From NCBI GenBank assembly GCA_025998575.1, contig BNWD01000005.1, forward strand, positions 1 through 23,859: DNA of 23,859 nucleotides, in the 5' to 3' direction. The DNA is from Alphaproteobacteria bacterium (GTDB taxonomy: Bacteria > Pseudomonadota > Alphaproteobacteria > RUG11792). Position numbers and translations under genes: made by a program. The notes below the pieces were generated by a model. That model searched no databases. It saw only the letters and a program-made list of their open reading frames with translations, and was not told where the DNA came from. Below, in pieces: positions 7,315 to 15,409 of this stretch (position 1 is its first letter; each line of letters begins with the position of its first letter).

Positions 7315-8430
7315 TTAAACTTCTATATCAAGATAACGAATATCATATCCGACTTCGCACCACGCTTCCACCTCCTCATAACATTTTTTAAATTCCTCAT
7401 CGATTTCAGACAACCGGATGCATTTTCCATCAATCAAAATCAACGGATCAATACCTCTAAATTTCGGACAAAAGTGTTCGGTTTTATAGGTTTGACCAGG
7501 AATTGTTTCCAACGGATTGTCGCACTGCTGAAGAGTCAATTGAATAATTTTATCTGAACTTTTCATAATTTGCGTCAACAGCTCAGAATCAGTTGAAAAC
7601 AAATCTTTTTCAGTTATAATTTTCAGTTTTAAAGCTCTTTTAATTGTGAGTGAAAAACAAATATTCAATAGCGTATTCTCTGCCTTTCCCCAGAAATTCT
7701 TAGTGAAATGCACTGATAATTTCGCAAATTTGCTAGCCAAGTTCTTGTTATTAAAAAACCATTTTCCATCTTTAAACGTCACATCCTGCATAATATTTTT
7801 TGCGTCTTCTTCTGTTATCAACTTAAACAACAGCCCAGTTTTGACATTATATTGAATTCGATCAGCGCACATATCGGGCAAGCTCTGCTCAAGCATCCAA
7901 TACTCCCCGCAATCCGGATTTATTCTGTCAATATTCAAGCCAATTTTAGTTAATAAATTTTCAAGGCCGGAGTTTTTCATATATGTGTCGTGAATAGAAT
8001 CCTGATAGCTTTGTTCTGTGAAGTCAGAAGTGTTTTTTGCAAAAATATAATCACCAACGTGGGAAAAAGCAGTGTGAGATGCGTCATGAAGCAATCCGAC
8101 AGCCTGCTCTTTTATGTCTGCCCCTTTCATTTTCAACAGCGCCCAAACCTCTAAAGAATGCTCAAAGCGAGAAAAAGCAGGCAATCCTACGCCAAAATAG
8201 CGAGCCGGCCCTGCTTGATCAACGCCTAGCAAACGCTGCATCGCAGGAGTTTCAATAATAGCGACAATCTCAGATGGAATCGTGAATTTATCGCCCCAAC
8301 ATGTCTCAAATTCGACCTTCTGAGATTGATAAAAAAACACCATAAAAGCAGCCAAAGCAACTGCGATAAAAGACGCGCCCCACGCAAATTTTTTATTAAA
8401 ATTCATCTTCGTTTTATTCAATCTCAACAA
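7315..8430 (-). CDS. Membrane-anchored HD-domain phosphohydrolase (dGTPase/SAMHD1-like)
   Basis: An HD-superfamily metal-dependent phosphohydrolase. Metal ligands are visible: His91 in RFEHSLEV, His115-Asp116 in LLHDASHTAFSH, and Asp190 in CADRIQY. The sequence leading to His91 (QRLLGVDQAGPARY, then FSRFEHSLEV) resembles SAMHD1- and dGTPase-type enzymes, which cleave dNTPs, but the substrate here is unknown. A hydrophobic helix (about residues 17-35) follows a Lys/Arg-rich tip. By the positive-inside rule this places the HD domain outside the cytoplasm, unlike the usual cytosolic enzymes. The frame opens at TTG 8430, with AGGGA just upstream; ATG 8406 (MNFNKKF) is an equally sensible start and keeps the helix. 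It sits 67 bp after tolA and 2 bp before the Fis-like gene. Confidence 0.78.
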   Translation of the reverse strand: MLRLNKTKMNFNKKFAWGASFIAVALAAFMVFFYQSQKVEFETCWGDKFTIPSEIVAIIETPAMQRLLGVDQAGPARYFGVGLPAFSRFEHSLEVWALLKMKGADIKEQAVGLLHDASHTAFSHVGDYIFAKNTSDFTEQSYQDSIHDTYMKNSGLENLLTKIGLNIDRINPDCGEYWMLEQSLPDMCADRIQYNVKTGLLFKLITEEDAKNIMQDVTFKDGKWFFNNKNLASKFAKLSVHFTKNFWGKAENTLLNICFSLTIKRALKLKIITEKDLFSTDSELLTQIMKSSDKIIQLTLQQCDNPLETIPGQTYKTEHFCPKFRGIDPLILIDGKCIRLSEIDEEFKKCYEEVEAWCEVGYDIRYLDIEV

Positions 8431-8497
8431 TGTTCCCTAATATTAGTATATCATGGAATTTCTTTTTAGAAAACAAAAAATTGAAGAATATTAACTC

Positions 8498-9418
8498 TTA
8501 GAACATATCCTTAGGGTTGAAACTCAGCTCCAACTCCTTCCACTCTTCGTATTTGTCTTTTGGCAGCGGAAGCGGGTTGCATTTTGGGTCGAGCACGGCC
8601 CGATAGGCATTTTCAGCTGCAATCTTGAAATCCGGATCAGAGTTCATTTTGCTGGCGTTCATTATTTCTGCTTTTTTCACGCGCCCGTCTTTATCTAGTT
8701 CCATTTTTATATCGACGACCAGATCTTCAGCATTCCTGAGGCCGGCCGGGAAATGCCAACATTTTTTGATAGCTTGTCGGAGGAGATCTATCTGAGTTGC
8801 GGTCATAACCTCGCCAACCTCTTCCGCTTTTGCACCATAATTTTCGTTATCATCCTTCGCCAACGCGCTATCCAGCAAGCTATTGAACGACTTCTCAGCT
8901 GCGTTTTTATCACTTGCGTTGCTTTTTTTATTTTTATGCAAATTCACAATTGCCTTTTCATTCGAAGCTGATTTATTTGCAGTCTTTTTCTTTCCCACCG
9001 GTTTCTTGATTTCATTGGGTTTTGCAGCTGGTTTCAGCTTTTCCTTCGGTTTTGCCGAAAGTATCTTTTCTTCTTTCTTCATTTCTTTTGGTTTCTGTTC
9101 TTCTTTTTTCTCTTCAATTTTCTGTTCTTTAACGGTTTCAGGCTCAATCTTATCACTTCCAACCTGATGTTTCTCAATTGGTTCAGGCTTTGGCTCTTCT
9201 TTTGCTTTAGATTTTGTTCTGCTTGGTTTTCCTTCGGTTTCTGATATAATCGGAGCCTTGCTTTTCGGCCCCAGTTCGACAAAATCAAACACAACATATC
9301 CTGAATCTTTTATCTTTTTCGAAAAAAAGTCTCCAAAACTAAAGTAAGAGGCCACTATAGCGCCAATATGAATGGCACAAGATAAGATAAAAGCAATGAA
9401 TTCCAAAGATTTGTTCAT
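8498..9418 (-). CDS. tolA: TolA, periplasm-spanning protein of the Tol-Pal system
   Basis: TolA uses the proton motive force harvested by TolQR to contact TolB and Pal and pull the outer membrane inward at division. The 306 residues show an N-terminal membrane helix (about 6-27), a long Lys/Glu/Pro-rich extended region (about 50-170, with repeated PKE and EEK runs), and a globular C-terminal domain (about 205-306, starting ATQIDLLRQAIKKCWHFP) of the TonB/TolA type. The WHFP motif and DPKCNPLPLP are typical of alphaproteobacterial TolA. Its ATG overlaps the tolR stop by 4 bp (ATGA), so it is translationally coupled. tolB and pal do not follow; the next gene is an HD phosphohydrolase. Confidence 0.9.
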   Translation of the reverse strand: MNKSLEFIAFILSCAIHIGAIVASYFSFGDFFSKKIKDSGYVVFDFVELGPKSKAPIISETEGKPSRTKSKAKEEPKPEPIEKHQVGSDKIEPETVKEQKIEEKKEEQKPKEMKKEEKILSAKPKEKLKPAAKPNEIKKPVGKKKTANKSASNEKAIVNLHKNKKSNASDKNAAEKSFNSLLDSALAKDDNENYGAKAEEVGEVMTATQIDLLRQAIKKCWHFPAGLRNAEDLVVDIKMELDKDGRVKKAEIMNASKMNSDPDFKIAAENAYRAVLDPKCNPLPLPKDKYEEWKELELSFNPKDMF

Positions 9419-9864
9419 CGTTTCTTCTTTCCTCGCGGAGCGACTGGAGTGTTGTCAGGCTCAGAAATCATAGACACCTTGCAACTTCCAGAAGCCGAAA
9501 TTATACCCATAATCTCCATAATTTTGCCATATTTCAGCTCTTTGTCGCCACGAACGTATATCGTGTCTGATTTACCATTGTCAAGAATATGAGGCAATTT
9601 TTTGATTAAATCCTCAATAGAAATTTGCGCCTCCTCAATAAAAATATTGGAATTCTTATCGATAGAGATAATGATAGGCGGAGTTTTGGGTTCGTTGAGA
9701 GAGGCAGCCTTAGTCTTCGGCAAATCGACCTGAACGCCAACATTCAGCATAGGCGCAGTTATCATAAATATAATGACGAGAACGAGCATAACGTCAACAA
9801 GCGGCGCAACGTTTATATAGACAGTTTGCTTTGGTTTCTTTTTCAGCGAGCAATTAATTCTCAT
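9415..9864 (-). CDS. tolR: TolR, proton-channel subunit of the Tol-Pal motor
   Basis: An ExbD/TolR-family inner-membrane protein that forms the proton-driven motor with TolQ. The 149 residues have a short basic N-terminus, one membrane helix (about 19-41) and a periplasmic domain. The conserved proton-carrying Asp24 is present in NVAPLVDVMLVLVIIFM, followed by ITAPML and VDLPKT, all diagnostic. GAGG lies 7 nt before the ATG, inside tolQ. The gene overlaps tolQ by 11 bp and tolA by 4 bp, an arrangement expected for fixed stoichiometry. Confidence 0.94.
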   Translation of the reverse strand: MRINCSLKKKPKQTVYINVAPLVDVMLVLVIIFMITAPMLNVGVQVDLPKTKAASLNEPKTPPIIISIDKNSNIFIEEAQISIEDLIKKLPHILDNGKSDTIYVRGDKELKYGKIMEIMGIISASGSCKVSMISEPDNTPVAPRGKKKR

Positions 9865-10594
9865 CTAATTGCCTCGCGATAATTGAGCTAAATTCGTCTG
9901 CAAACGTCTCGAGACGCGTTATATATCTGCTCATGCTGTTCATAATAATGTTGTACCCAACCGCAGCGGGGACAGCAGCAACAAGCCCCAAAGCCGTCAC
10001 AACCAATGCCTCAGAGATAATAGGAGCGATAGTCGCAATGTTCGAATTTTGTTGAAGCGCGATTGCCTTAAAGCCATCCATAATGCCAAGAACAGTTCCG
10101 AAAAGCCCGACGATAACGCCATTAGTTCCAAGAGAAGACAAGAATCCCATATGTTTCTCAAGCTCGTCGCTTTCCTTTCTTATGGCAATCAACATAGCGC
10201 GCTCGACTCGTTGCTCAAGCGTTTTAATTGCAGAATCAGCATGAGCTTTTGCTGTGAAATGTTGCCATTCGGCCATTGCCGCACAAAACACATTGGTTAA
10301 AGGATCCAGCTCAGAATCGCGAACTTCGTTATATAGTGTTTCTAAAGGCATGCCAGACCAAAATGAATCTTCAAAAGCATCAGCTGACGCATGCAAACTC
10401 CGCAATCTGAAATGTTTCCCCAGCATAATTGTCCAAGACCAAAGAGACGCAACCAACAGCACGAGAATGACAACTTTGATCATGAGCCCAGCGCTCCAAA
10501 ACATCGAAAAGATCGACGAATCGATCACATGAGCATTCTGCGCGCCAGCCAACGCCATGTCCGAAGATTGAAAAGCAACTTGTGAATTATCCAT
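9854..10594 (-). CDS. tolQ: TolQ, motor subunit of the Tol-Pal system
   Basis: A MotA/TolQ/ExbB-family proton channel. The 246 residues show three membrane helices (about 30-52, 148-172 and 186-208), with a cytoplasmic loop between the first and second. The signature GLFGTVLGIMDGF and the third-helix stretch ALGLVAAVPAAVGYN contain the family residues that line the channel. It is the first gene of the leftward run tolQ-tolR-tolA-HD-fis-mreC. A plausible promoter lies 32-60 bp upstream of the ATG. The ATG at 10594 gives a normal length, though its RBS is weak. ybgC, which often precedes tolQ, is absent. Confidence 0.94.
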   Translation of the reverse strand: MDNSQVAFQSSDMALAGAQNAHVIDSSIFSMFWSAGLMIKVVILVLLVASLWSWTIMLGKHFRLRSLHASADAFEDSFWSGMPLETLYNEVRDSELDPLTNVFCAAMAEWQHFTAKAHADSAIKTLEQRVERAMLIAIRKESDELEKHMGFLSSLGTNGVIVGLFGTVLGIMDGFKAIALQQNSNIATIAPIISEALVVTALGLVAAVPAAVGYNIIMNSMSRYITRLETFADEFSSIIARQLDEN

Positions 10595-10625
10595 TTTTTA
10601 CTATCTCATCAAAGCACCTATATTT

Positions 10626-10654
10626 AGTATACACCTTTTTTTCAATTTTGTGAA
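10626..10654 (-). promoter_or_regulatory. Probable promoter of the tolQ operon
   Basis: On the minus strand TTCACA (10649-10654) and TATACT (10626-10631) are separated by 17 bp. Transcription would start near 10620, about 25 nt before the tolQ ATG. Confidence 0.55.
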
Positions 10655-10726
10655 TTAATTGTTACTTTATAACTTGCCTAAACGTTTGTCTGACAATCGA
10701 GCGGGAATAAAAATTCATAAAACAAC

Positions 10727-10762
10727 CATCAACCGCCATCTGGGATGACAGTTGATGTTTTT
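10727..10762. terminator. Stem-loop with T5 tail, possible terminator
   Basis: CATCAAC (10727-10733) pairs with GTTGATG (10751-10757). A nested CATC/GATG stem closes a TGG loop, with a 3x3 internal loop between the two stems. TTTTT follows at 10758-10762 on the plus strand; on the minus strand the stem is followed by GTTGTTTT. It could stop leftward transcripts of the pseudogene before the tolQ promoter, or act in both directions. Confidence 0.5.
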
Positions 10763-10770
10763 GCGCATGT

Positions 10771-10793
10771 TTTACTTGTGTGCCACAAGTAAA
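10771..10793. other. Perfect 10-bp inverted repeat
   Basis: TTTACTTGTG, a 3-base loop TGC, then CACAAGTAAA. The arms match perfectly. It could be a hairpin in RNA or a two-fold binding site; nothing nearby decides. Confidence 0.55.
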
Positions 10794-10806
10794 TTAAGCA
10801 ACAAAT

Positions 10807-10820
10807 TCGAGCATACTCGA
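10807..10820. other. Short inverted repeat
   Basis: TCGAG, CATA, CTCGA: perfect 5-bp arms. It is one member of a cluster of four inverted repeats within 124 bp. Confidence 0.4.
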
Positions 10821-10830
10821 CAATGTTCTT

Positions 10831-10850
10831 GCCGATTTTTATGAATCGGC
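10831..10850. terminator. Stem-loop just beyond the pseudogene stop
   Basis: GCCGATT pairs perfectly with AATCGGC around a 6-base loop. It lies 14 bp beyond the stop of the leftward pseudogene. There is no T-run, so a 3' stabilising hairpin is as likely as a terminator. Confidence 0.4.
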
Positions 10851-10864
10851 TCGCTGCAGCGTCA

Positions 10865-11587
10865 TTACCGAGCGCGGCCTAATGGAACAATAGTATTTCT
10901 GTCATTTATATCCTTTTTACCAATTGCATCATTAATCAAAGACTCTCCGTAAACTGATCTTTCTGCCGTGGCAAAAAGTTTTAACTTTGTGCGCAGATCA
11001 ATATTTGGGTTATTTAGCTTGCAAAACAAGTCAAAAGGATGCAAGAATTCGCGGGGCTTGTCATACTGTGCGCGAGAATACAGTTGATCATACAACTGGA
11101 GCACAGACGTATGATTAAAGTTGCGCAATTCGTAGCCTGCTTTGTTAGCTTCGCGAATAACACCGACAATTAAGTATTCTGAACGCCATTTTTCCATGTC
11201 GGCTGTAAACCGTGAAAACAAAGTATCGTAAATACCATCCCGATATTTGCTAAGATAATCGTTAAGTGCACGTGCGTAACGTTCCTTACTCCATAACAGC
11301 CGTTGCCACCTATGTTCTTTAATTATACGCTTTTATCAATGGAGCCATTTGCAACTGTAAATTCGTGTTAAAAACTTCCGAATTCTCAACTGTCACGTAA
11401 TACTCTGGCTATAATTTTGCCATTGTTGCCTTATCGTAAGTAAACTTAGGCATTGGAAATGATATACCAAGAACTGTGACGTGGTCAGGCGCTGTTTCGG
11501 CATTTCCTTCCCGCCTAATATTTGCATTAGCACCAAAACTCGCTTGAGATGCAACTAAAGCTGCGGCTATTAATAAAATTTTTTCAT
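10865..11587 (-). pseudogene. Broken gene for a secreted protein of unknown family
   Basis: The original product would have been about 240 residues. The ATG at 11587 has a good RBS (GAGG, 7 nt) and a strong promoter upstream. MKK is followed by a run of six A; one base is missing, so the frame stops after five codons. Restoring it reads a typical signal peptide, ILLIAAALVASQASFGA, and then VLGISFPMPKF. A TAG stop interrupts at 11409-11411 and a second frameshift occurs near 11321-11330. Beyond that, an open frame of over 140 codons runs to 10865 (HRWQRLLWSKERYARALNDY at its start, then SRFTADMEKW). The product is not recognised. The late frame alone opens at 11221 and could pass for a 118-residue gene, but it has no RBS. 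Three lesions with an intact promoter suggest fairly recent loss. Confidence 0.75.
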
Positions 11588-11631
11588 CTTATACCTCTTC
11601 TTTTATAATAAAACCTTCCTCCTATAATTAT

Positions 11632-11660
11632 ATTATACAATAAACGACAGAGTATTGCAA
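11632..11660 (-). promoter_or_regulatory. Promoter of the broken secreted-protein gene
   Basis: On the minus strand TTGCAA (11655-11660) and a perfect TATAAT (11632-11637) are separated by 17 bp. An AGGAGG and then AGAGG follow in the leader before the ATG at 11587. Confidence 0.7.
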
Positions 11661-11680
11661 CATATTTTTTTAAAATTAAT

Positions 11681-11698
11681 TATATAAAATTTTATATA
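11681..11698. other. Perfect 18-bp AT palindrome between divergent genes
   Basis: TATATAAAATTTTATATA is its own reverse complement. It lies in a very AT-rich stretch between the leftward promoter at 11632-11660 and the rightward tamA gene, so it could be an operator or only low-complexity sequence. Confidence 0.4.
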
Positions 11699-11768
11699 TT
11701 ATTTCGGCACGAATTAACAAAAGTTCATATATTTATGACAGGCATTTAGCGAATGTTCGGTTTCGTAG

Positions 11769-11774
11769 TATAAT
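11769..11774 (+). promoter_or_regulatory. Possible -10 element of tamA
   Basis: A perfect TATAAT 32 bp before the chosen GTG. The -35 position holds only TTAGCG, so the promoter is weak or needs an activator. Confidence 0.35.
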
Positions 11775-11805
11775 TAACAATTGCTTGCATTCTATTTTTG
11801 GGATT

Positions 11806-13617
11806 GTGAAGATTTTTCCGATGGTTATCTTCTTTTTTGTGCTTATACTTTTCTCAACGTCTGTTGGGGCGAGTTCTGTCAAGATAGAAGGGGTGAGCAA
11901 TGCTGAAATTTTGGAGAGGATAAAAGAGCAGATATTGTCAAGCAAATCGAAATATAGCGAGATTCCAGATTCAATTTCTGCTAAATACAGGCTAAAGAAA
12001 GACGAAAAAATCATCTTAACTATATTGCATTCGTTCGGATACTTCGACGCAGAAGTCACTCATAATATTATAAATGGGGTCATAAAGCTCAATATAACGT
12101 TAAATGAACGATACAATTTTAATGAAGTTTTATTAAAATACGTAGATAATCCGCAATATAGTTCTGGCTTGACAATAGGAGAAGTTTTCGAACTCGTCAA
12201 CATAGACTTCAACTCGTTCGCAACAACAAGAGAGATTTCTGCTGCTGCCGTTAAAATCAAAGAATTCTTTCAATCGAAGGGGTTTGCGTTCGTCGCAAGT
12301 GAACAACCAGAAGTTGAAATAGACAGGAAAAACAAAAAAATAAAAGCAATTTTTAATATAATTTTAAATGGAAAAGTGGTCATAGACAAAACAATCGTCA
12401 ATATAAAAAGCAAAAAAAATGCAGCGAAGTTGTTCAATTTCGTTAAGAATAGAGTTTCTTGGAATGATGGCGATTTCTATGATTTGGAAAAAATAAATGA
12501 AATGAAAGAGCAGCTCATGAATAGCGGAATTTTCTATAATATTGATATAAATTTGAGCGAACCAAAAAAGGACGAAAACGACAAATCTATTTCCCACACA
12601 GTCATGACGATTAACGCCGAGGAGGGCATGCTCAGGAATATCGAGGCTGGCGTCAAATATGGTTCGTCAGATAAACTCGGCCTGTTCCTATCCTGGACAC
12701 ATTATAATATAGACGGCTGCGGCTCTGAATTATCGACAGTTCTCGATATATCAAAACGCAACAAAACGGCTAGGGTTAAACATAATCTTCATGATTTCAT
12801 CAACAAAAAACACAGCTTGTCGTCACAAATTTTCTATACGAAAGAGAACACGCTGTCATATGGCGTCGACAAAACAGGCGTGGAAAGCATTGTCTGGCGA
12901 GAACTTTCTCAAAAATTCAGAATAGTGGTAGGGTGTAGCTTCGAAAAGGCCAAAACAAACAATAAAATCACGCCCGCTGAGAAAAAAATAAAATTCAATG
13001 GAATTGGCATTCCAATCGGCGTTTCTTTAGACAAAACAGACTCGTTCCTTGATCCAAAAACTGGCTTTAGGTATTCAGGCAACGTAACTCCCTTTTTCGG
13101 AGACGCCAAGCGTTTGACTGTGGCCTCAGGCAAGTTTTCCTTCTATTTGCCGGTATCGAAAACAACATTCAAACGCCCAACAATCATTGCCTTCTACACA
13201 AAAATTGGCTCAATAATAAACAACGAAAAACTGAAAACACCGATCGACAGGCTATTCTTCGCAGGAGGAGCAAACTCGATCAGGGGATACGGCTATCAAA
13301 AACTCGGGCCATTTTCAACTGACGGACTGCCACTTGGAGGCAAATCATCCTTCGAATTCGGCGTCGAACCGAGACTGAAAATAACTGACGACATAGGCGC
13401 AGTTTTGTTCGTCGAATGCGGGAACGTCTATAACCAAAGATTCCCGAAACTCTTCAAAAACGCACTCTTTGGCTATGGGGCCGGAATCAGATACTACACC
13501 CCTCTCGGCCCTATAAGATTAGACATAGCATTCCCAGCCAAAAGAAGACGCAAACAAGACGGCTCACACCTAGACTCAACACTCAACATATACGTCAGCA
13601 TCGGCCAGTCTTTTTGA
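11806..13617 (+). CDS. tamA: TamA/BamA-family outer-membrane assembly protein
   Basis: An Omp85-superfamily protein that inserts beta-barrel proteins into the outer membrane; TamA normally works with inner-membrane TamB. About 603 residues: signal peptide (1-23, cleavage near VGA), POTRA-type domains (about 25-270), then a C-terminal 16-stranded barrel. Omp85 motifs are visible: GGANSIRGYGY with Arg493 of the RGY loop motif, then YYTPLGPIRLDIAFP, and a terminal Phe (SIGQSF) typical of the last strand. Length fits TamA (about 580-620) rather than BamA (about 780). The frame opens at TTG 11785; I chose GTG 11806 because it gives the signal peptide a Lys-containing tip, but ATG 11821 is possible. 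tamB does not follow. The next gene is convergent after 15 bp. Confidence 0.85.
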   Translation: MKIFPMVIFFFVLILFSTSVGASSVKIEGVSNAEILERIKEQILSSKSKYSEIPDSISAKYRLKKDEKIILTILHSFGYFDAEVTHNIINGVIKLNITLNERYNFNEVLLKYVDNPQYSSGLTIGEVFELVNIDFNSFATTREISAAAVKIKEFFQSKGFAFVASEQPEVEIDRKNKKIKAIFNIILNGKVVIDKTIVNIKSKKNAAKLFNFVKNRVSWNDGDFYDLEKINEMKEQLMNSGIFYNIDINLSEPKKDENDKSISHTVMTINAEEGMLRNIEAGVKYGSSDKLGLFLSWTHYNIDGCGSELSTVLDISKRNKTARVKHNLHDFINKKHSLSSQIFYTKENTLSYGVDKTGVESIVWRELSQKFRIVVGCSFEKAKTNNKITPAEKKIKFNGIGIPIGVSLDKTDSFLDPKTGFRYSGNVTPFFGDAKRLTVASGKFSFYLPVSKTTFKRPTIIAFYTKIGSIINNEKLKTPIDRLFFAGGANSIRGYGYQKLGPFSTDGLPLGGKSSFEFGVEPRLKITDDIGAVLFVECGNVYNQRFPKLFKNALFGYGAGIRYYTPLGPIRLDIAFPAKRRRKQDGSHLDSTLNIYVSIGQSF

Positions 13618-13632
13618 ATATTTACAGAATCA

Positions 13633-14853
13633 TTACCAAAATTTTCTGAAGCCGAATGATAATGTGAGAGAGGAGGTTTTGAGAGCAACGGCTTCGAGTT
13701 TATCTTTGACAGCGGGATAATAGGCGACTTTCGTGAAAAAACACAGGTTATCTTTTATGAAGTAGCTATGTTCAGCAATAATACTCATTTGTAACGGGCA
13801 TTGACTATTAACGGATTTTCTTTTTGCCGGAGCATCGTAATGCTGCAGCTTTTCAAGAGAGGACTTTGTTTCGTCAATTGCCTGATTATATGCGTCGATC
13901 AATCTTCTTCCATGTTCTTGCATAGTGTAACCTTCAATGGCAACAGCATGAGACGTGCAATAAAGAATGTTGATTCCACCGCCAAATTTCAGTTCATTAG
14001 ACTGATTCAGTTGGCGAACAACAAATACATTTAAACCCAACCTTCCATTGCTTTTCCAAGCGAAAGATCCGCGACCATTCGAATCAACAACATGAGAAGG
14101 ATCATTCTTGACCTTATGTTTTGAGTCAAACGTTCTTTCAATTTCTGCGCCAAATTTCCAAGATTCTGTTATTGGCTTGTAAAAACCAAAAGCCAAACCA
14201 CCTTGAAATCCATTGCACGTCTTGCTAGGGCTCTTCAACAAATCGTCGTTAATATGAGATTCTTTTTCTTCTTTCAGAGCCAAAGCAACTGCACTTAAGC
14301 CATCATTATTCTTCACAAAAGCATTTTTTATGCATCCCTGTTCTTTGAACAAACTATTCAGTAACCCTCTGTTAATCATGTGTGCAACAACAGGCATGTG
14401 TTTATCGCGGCAGAATTCCTTATCAATTATATCCTTGTGCTTCTCTCGAATGCGGCTCAACTGTTTAAACGCAATTTTTGAGTCATCTTCCCTCGAGCAA
14501 AGTTCCTCAATTTCAGAAGTATCGCCTTTTAATATTAGATACTTCAAAGCATACTTAATTTTCTCAAAAAACTTATCGCGCTCAGAGTCTTTCCAGGTGC
14601 TGGTAATATGATTCATGCCAACAGAAAATCCATTGTCAAAAGATATATCTTCTGAAGAGCTGGCTATTTTGCAAACGAGTCGAGACAACGCATCTGAACC
14701 ACCAGCTTTTATAATGCCCTCAAAAGACAAGCCTTGTAAACCAAAATGAACAATGCATTCGTCAAAAACAGTTAGAAATTCACTGTCTAATTCAGCCAAA
14801 ACAACGGCCGCTTCCTTATCGGAAACGCCAGTTTTTAACCGCTCACAACTCAA
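13633..14853 (-). CDS. Unknown protein with helical N-terminus and outer-membrane barrel-like C-terminus
   Basis: Not recognised. The 406 residues fall into two parts. Residues about 1-210 look helical with ankyrin-like stretches (ALKYLILKGDTSEIEEL and KNNDGLSAVALALKEE). Residues about 215-406 have alternating strands with aromatic girdle residues (GGLAFGFYKPITESWKFGAE, later SSLTLSFGFRKFW) and end in an aromatic residue, as outer-membrane barrels do. The frame begins at a TTG with no proper RBS and no signal peptide, though the in-frame codons just upstream read FRNLFLIGLSC, like the end of a lipoprotein or signal sequence, before a TAA. The true 5' end may have been damaged where the repeat-rich spacer begins. 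An active protein with an unusual start cannot be ruled out. Confidence 0.6.
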   Translation of the reverse strand: MSCERLKTGVSDKEAAVVLAELDSEFLTVFDECIVHFGLQGLSFEGIIKAGGSDALSRLVCKIASSSEDISFDNGFSVGMNHITSTWKDSERDKFFEKIKYALKYLILKGDTSEIEELCSREDDSKIAFKQLSRIREKHKDIIDKEFCRDKHMPVVAHMINRGLLNSLFKEQGCIKNAFVKNNDGLSAVALALKEEKESHINDDLLKSPSKTCNGFQGGLAFGFYKPITESWKFGAEIERTFDSKHKVKNDPSHVVDSNGRGSFAWKSNGRLGLNVFVVRQLNQSNELKFGGGINILYCTSHAVAIEGYTMQEHGRRLIDAYNQAIDETKSSLEKLQHYDAPAKRKSVNSQCPLQMSIIAEHSYFIKDNLCFFTKVAYYPAVKDKLEAVALKTSSLTLSFGFRKFW

Positions 14854-14914
14854 ACCTATCAGGAATAAATTCCTGAAGGTAGCAGTGATACTTGGTTAAA
14901 AAGTGCTTGGATTA

Positions 14915-14943
14915 TCAACTAGTTATGGTTTTGGTAAGCCACT
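14915..14943 (+). repeat. Direct repeat, copy 1
   Basis: 29 bp beginning TCAACTAGTTATGGTTTT, matching 15376-15404 with two differences. Confidence 0.8.
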
Positions 14944-15114
14944 CATGTGGAAGCTACAGAGTTTTAAAATAAGAAGAAAATCAGAAAATTAATTCGTATT
15001 TATCAAATCTAACAGTTTTCACAAAATAGTTATTGGGCCATAATTATCATCTACATTTAAGAATTCATTTTTTTCACCTGAAATTCACAGGTTTGTTAAC
15101 AACTATCCATAACC

Positions 15115-15212
15115 ACCAGCCCACCTCTGGGACCTACCTAACTCCTTCCATTTAGGCTTTAAGCATAAGCTTATGCATATCACATTTGCATTTAGGATAT
15201 GTTGATTTCCAA
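15115..15212 (-). repeat. Dispersed repeat, inverse partner of 2171-2250
   Basis: Contains the exact reverse complement of the 20-mer at 2171-2190 (15193-15212) and, in order, the words GCTTAAAGC, AAGGAGTTA and GGTCCC. This copy has roughly 24 extra bases after the 20-mer. Confidence 0.75.
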
Positions 15213-15375
15213 CGCTCTCATAATATCTATAAACTCAATAGTCTTACGAAATAGTTACGATAGTTTCAACAAAATATCCTGCTAATATTTACACTTCCAA
15301 GAGAGAACAACATTTATCTGACTATTTCAAAAATCGAACAATTAATTTTAGAGCTTAGATTCTTCTTTGGCGTTG

Positions 15376-15404
15376 TCAACTAGTTATGGTTTTGATAAAC
15401 CACT
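15376..15404 (+). repeat. Direct repeat, copy 2
   Basis: Second copy of the 29-bp repeat at 14915-14943. Immediately to its right begins the block shared with 18341-18560. Confidence 0.8.
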
Positions 15405-15409
15405 AGTCA

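Noticed and set aside
10865..11221. A free-standing 118-residue gene
   Set aside because: Its start has no RBS and the same frame continues upstream as part of a longer, broken gene.
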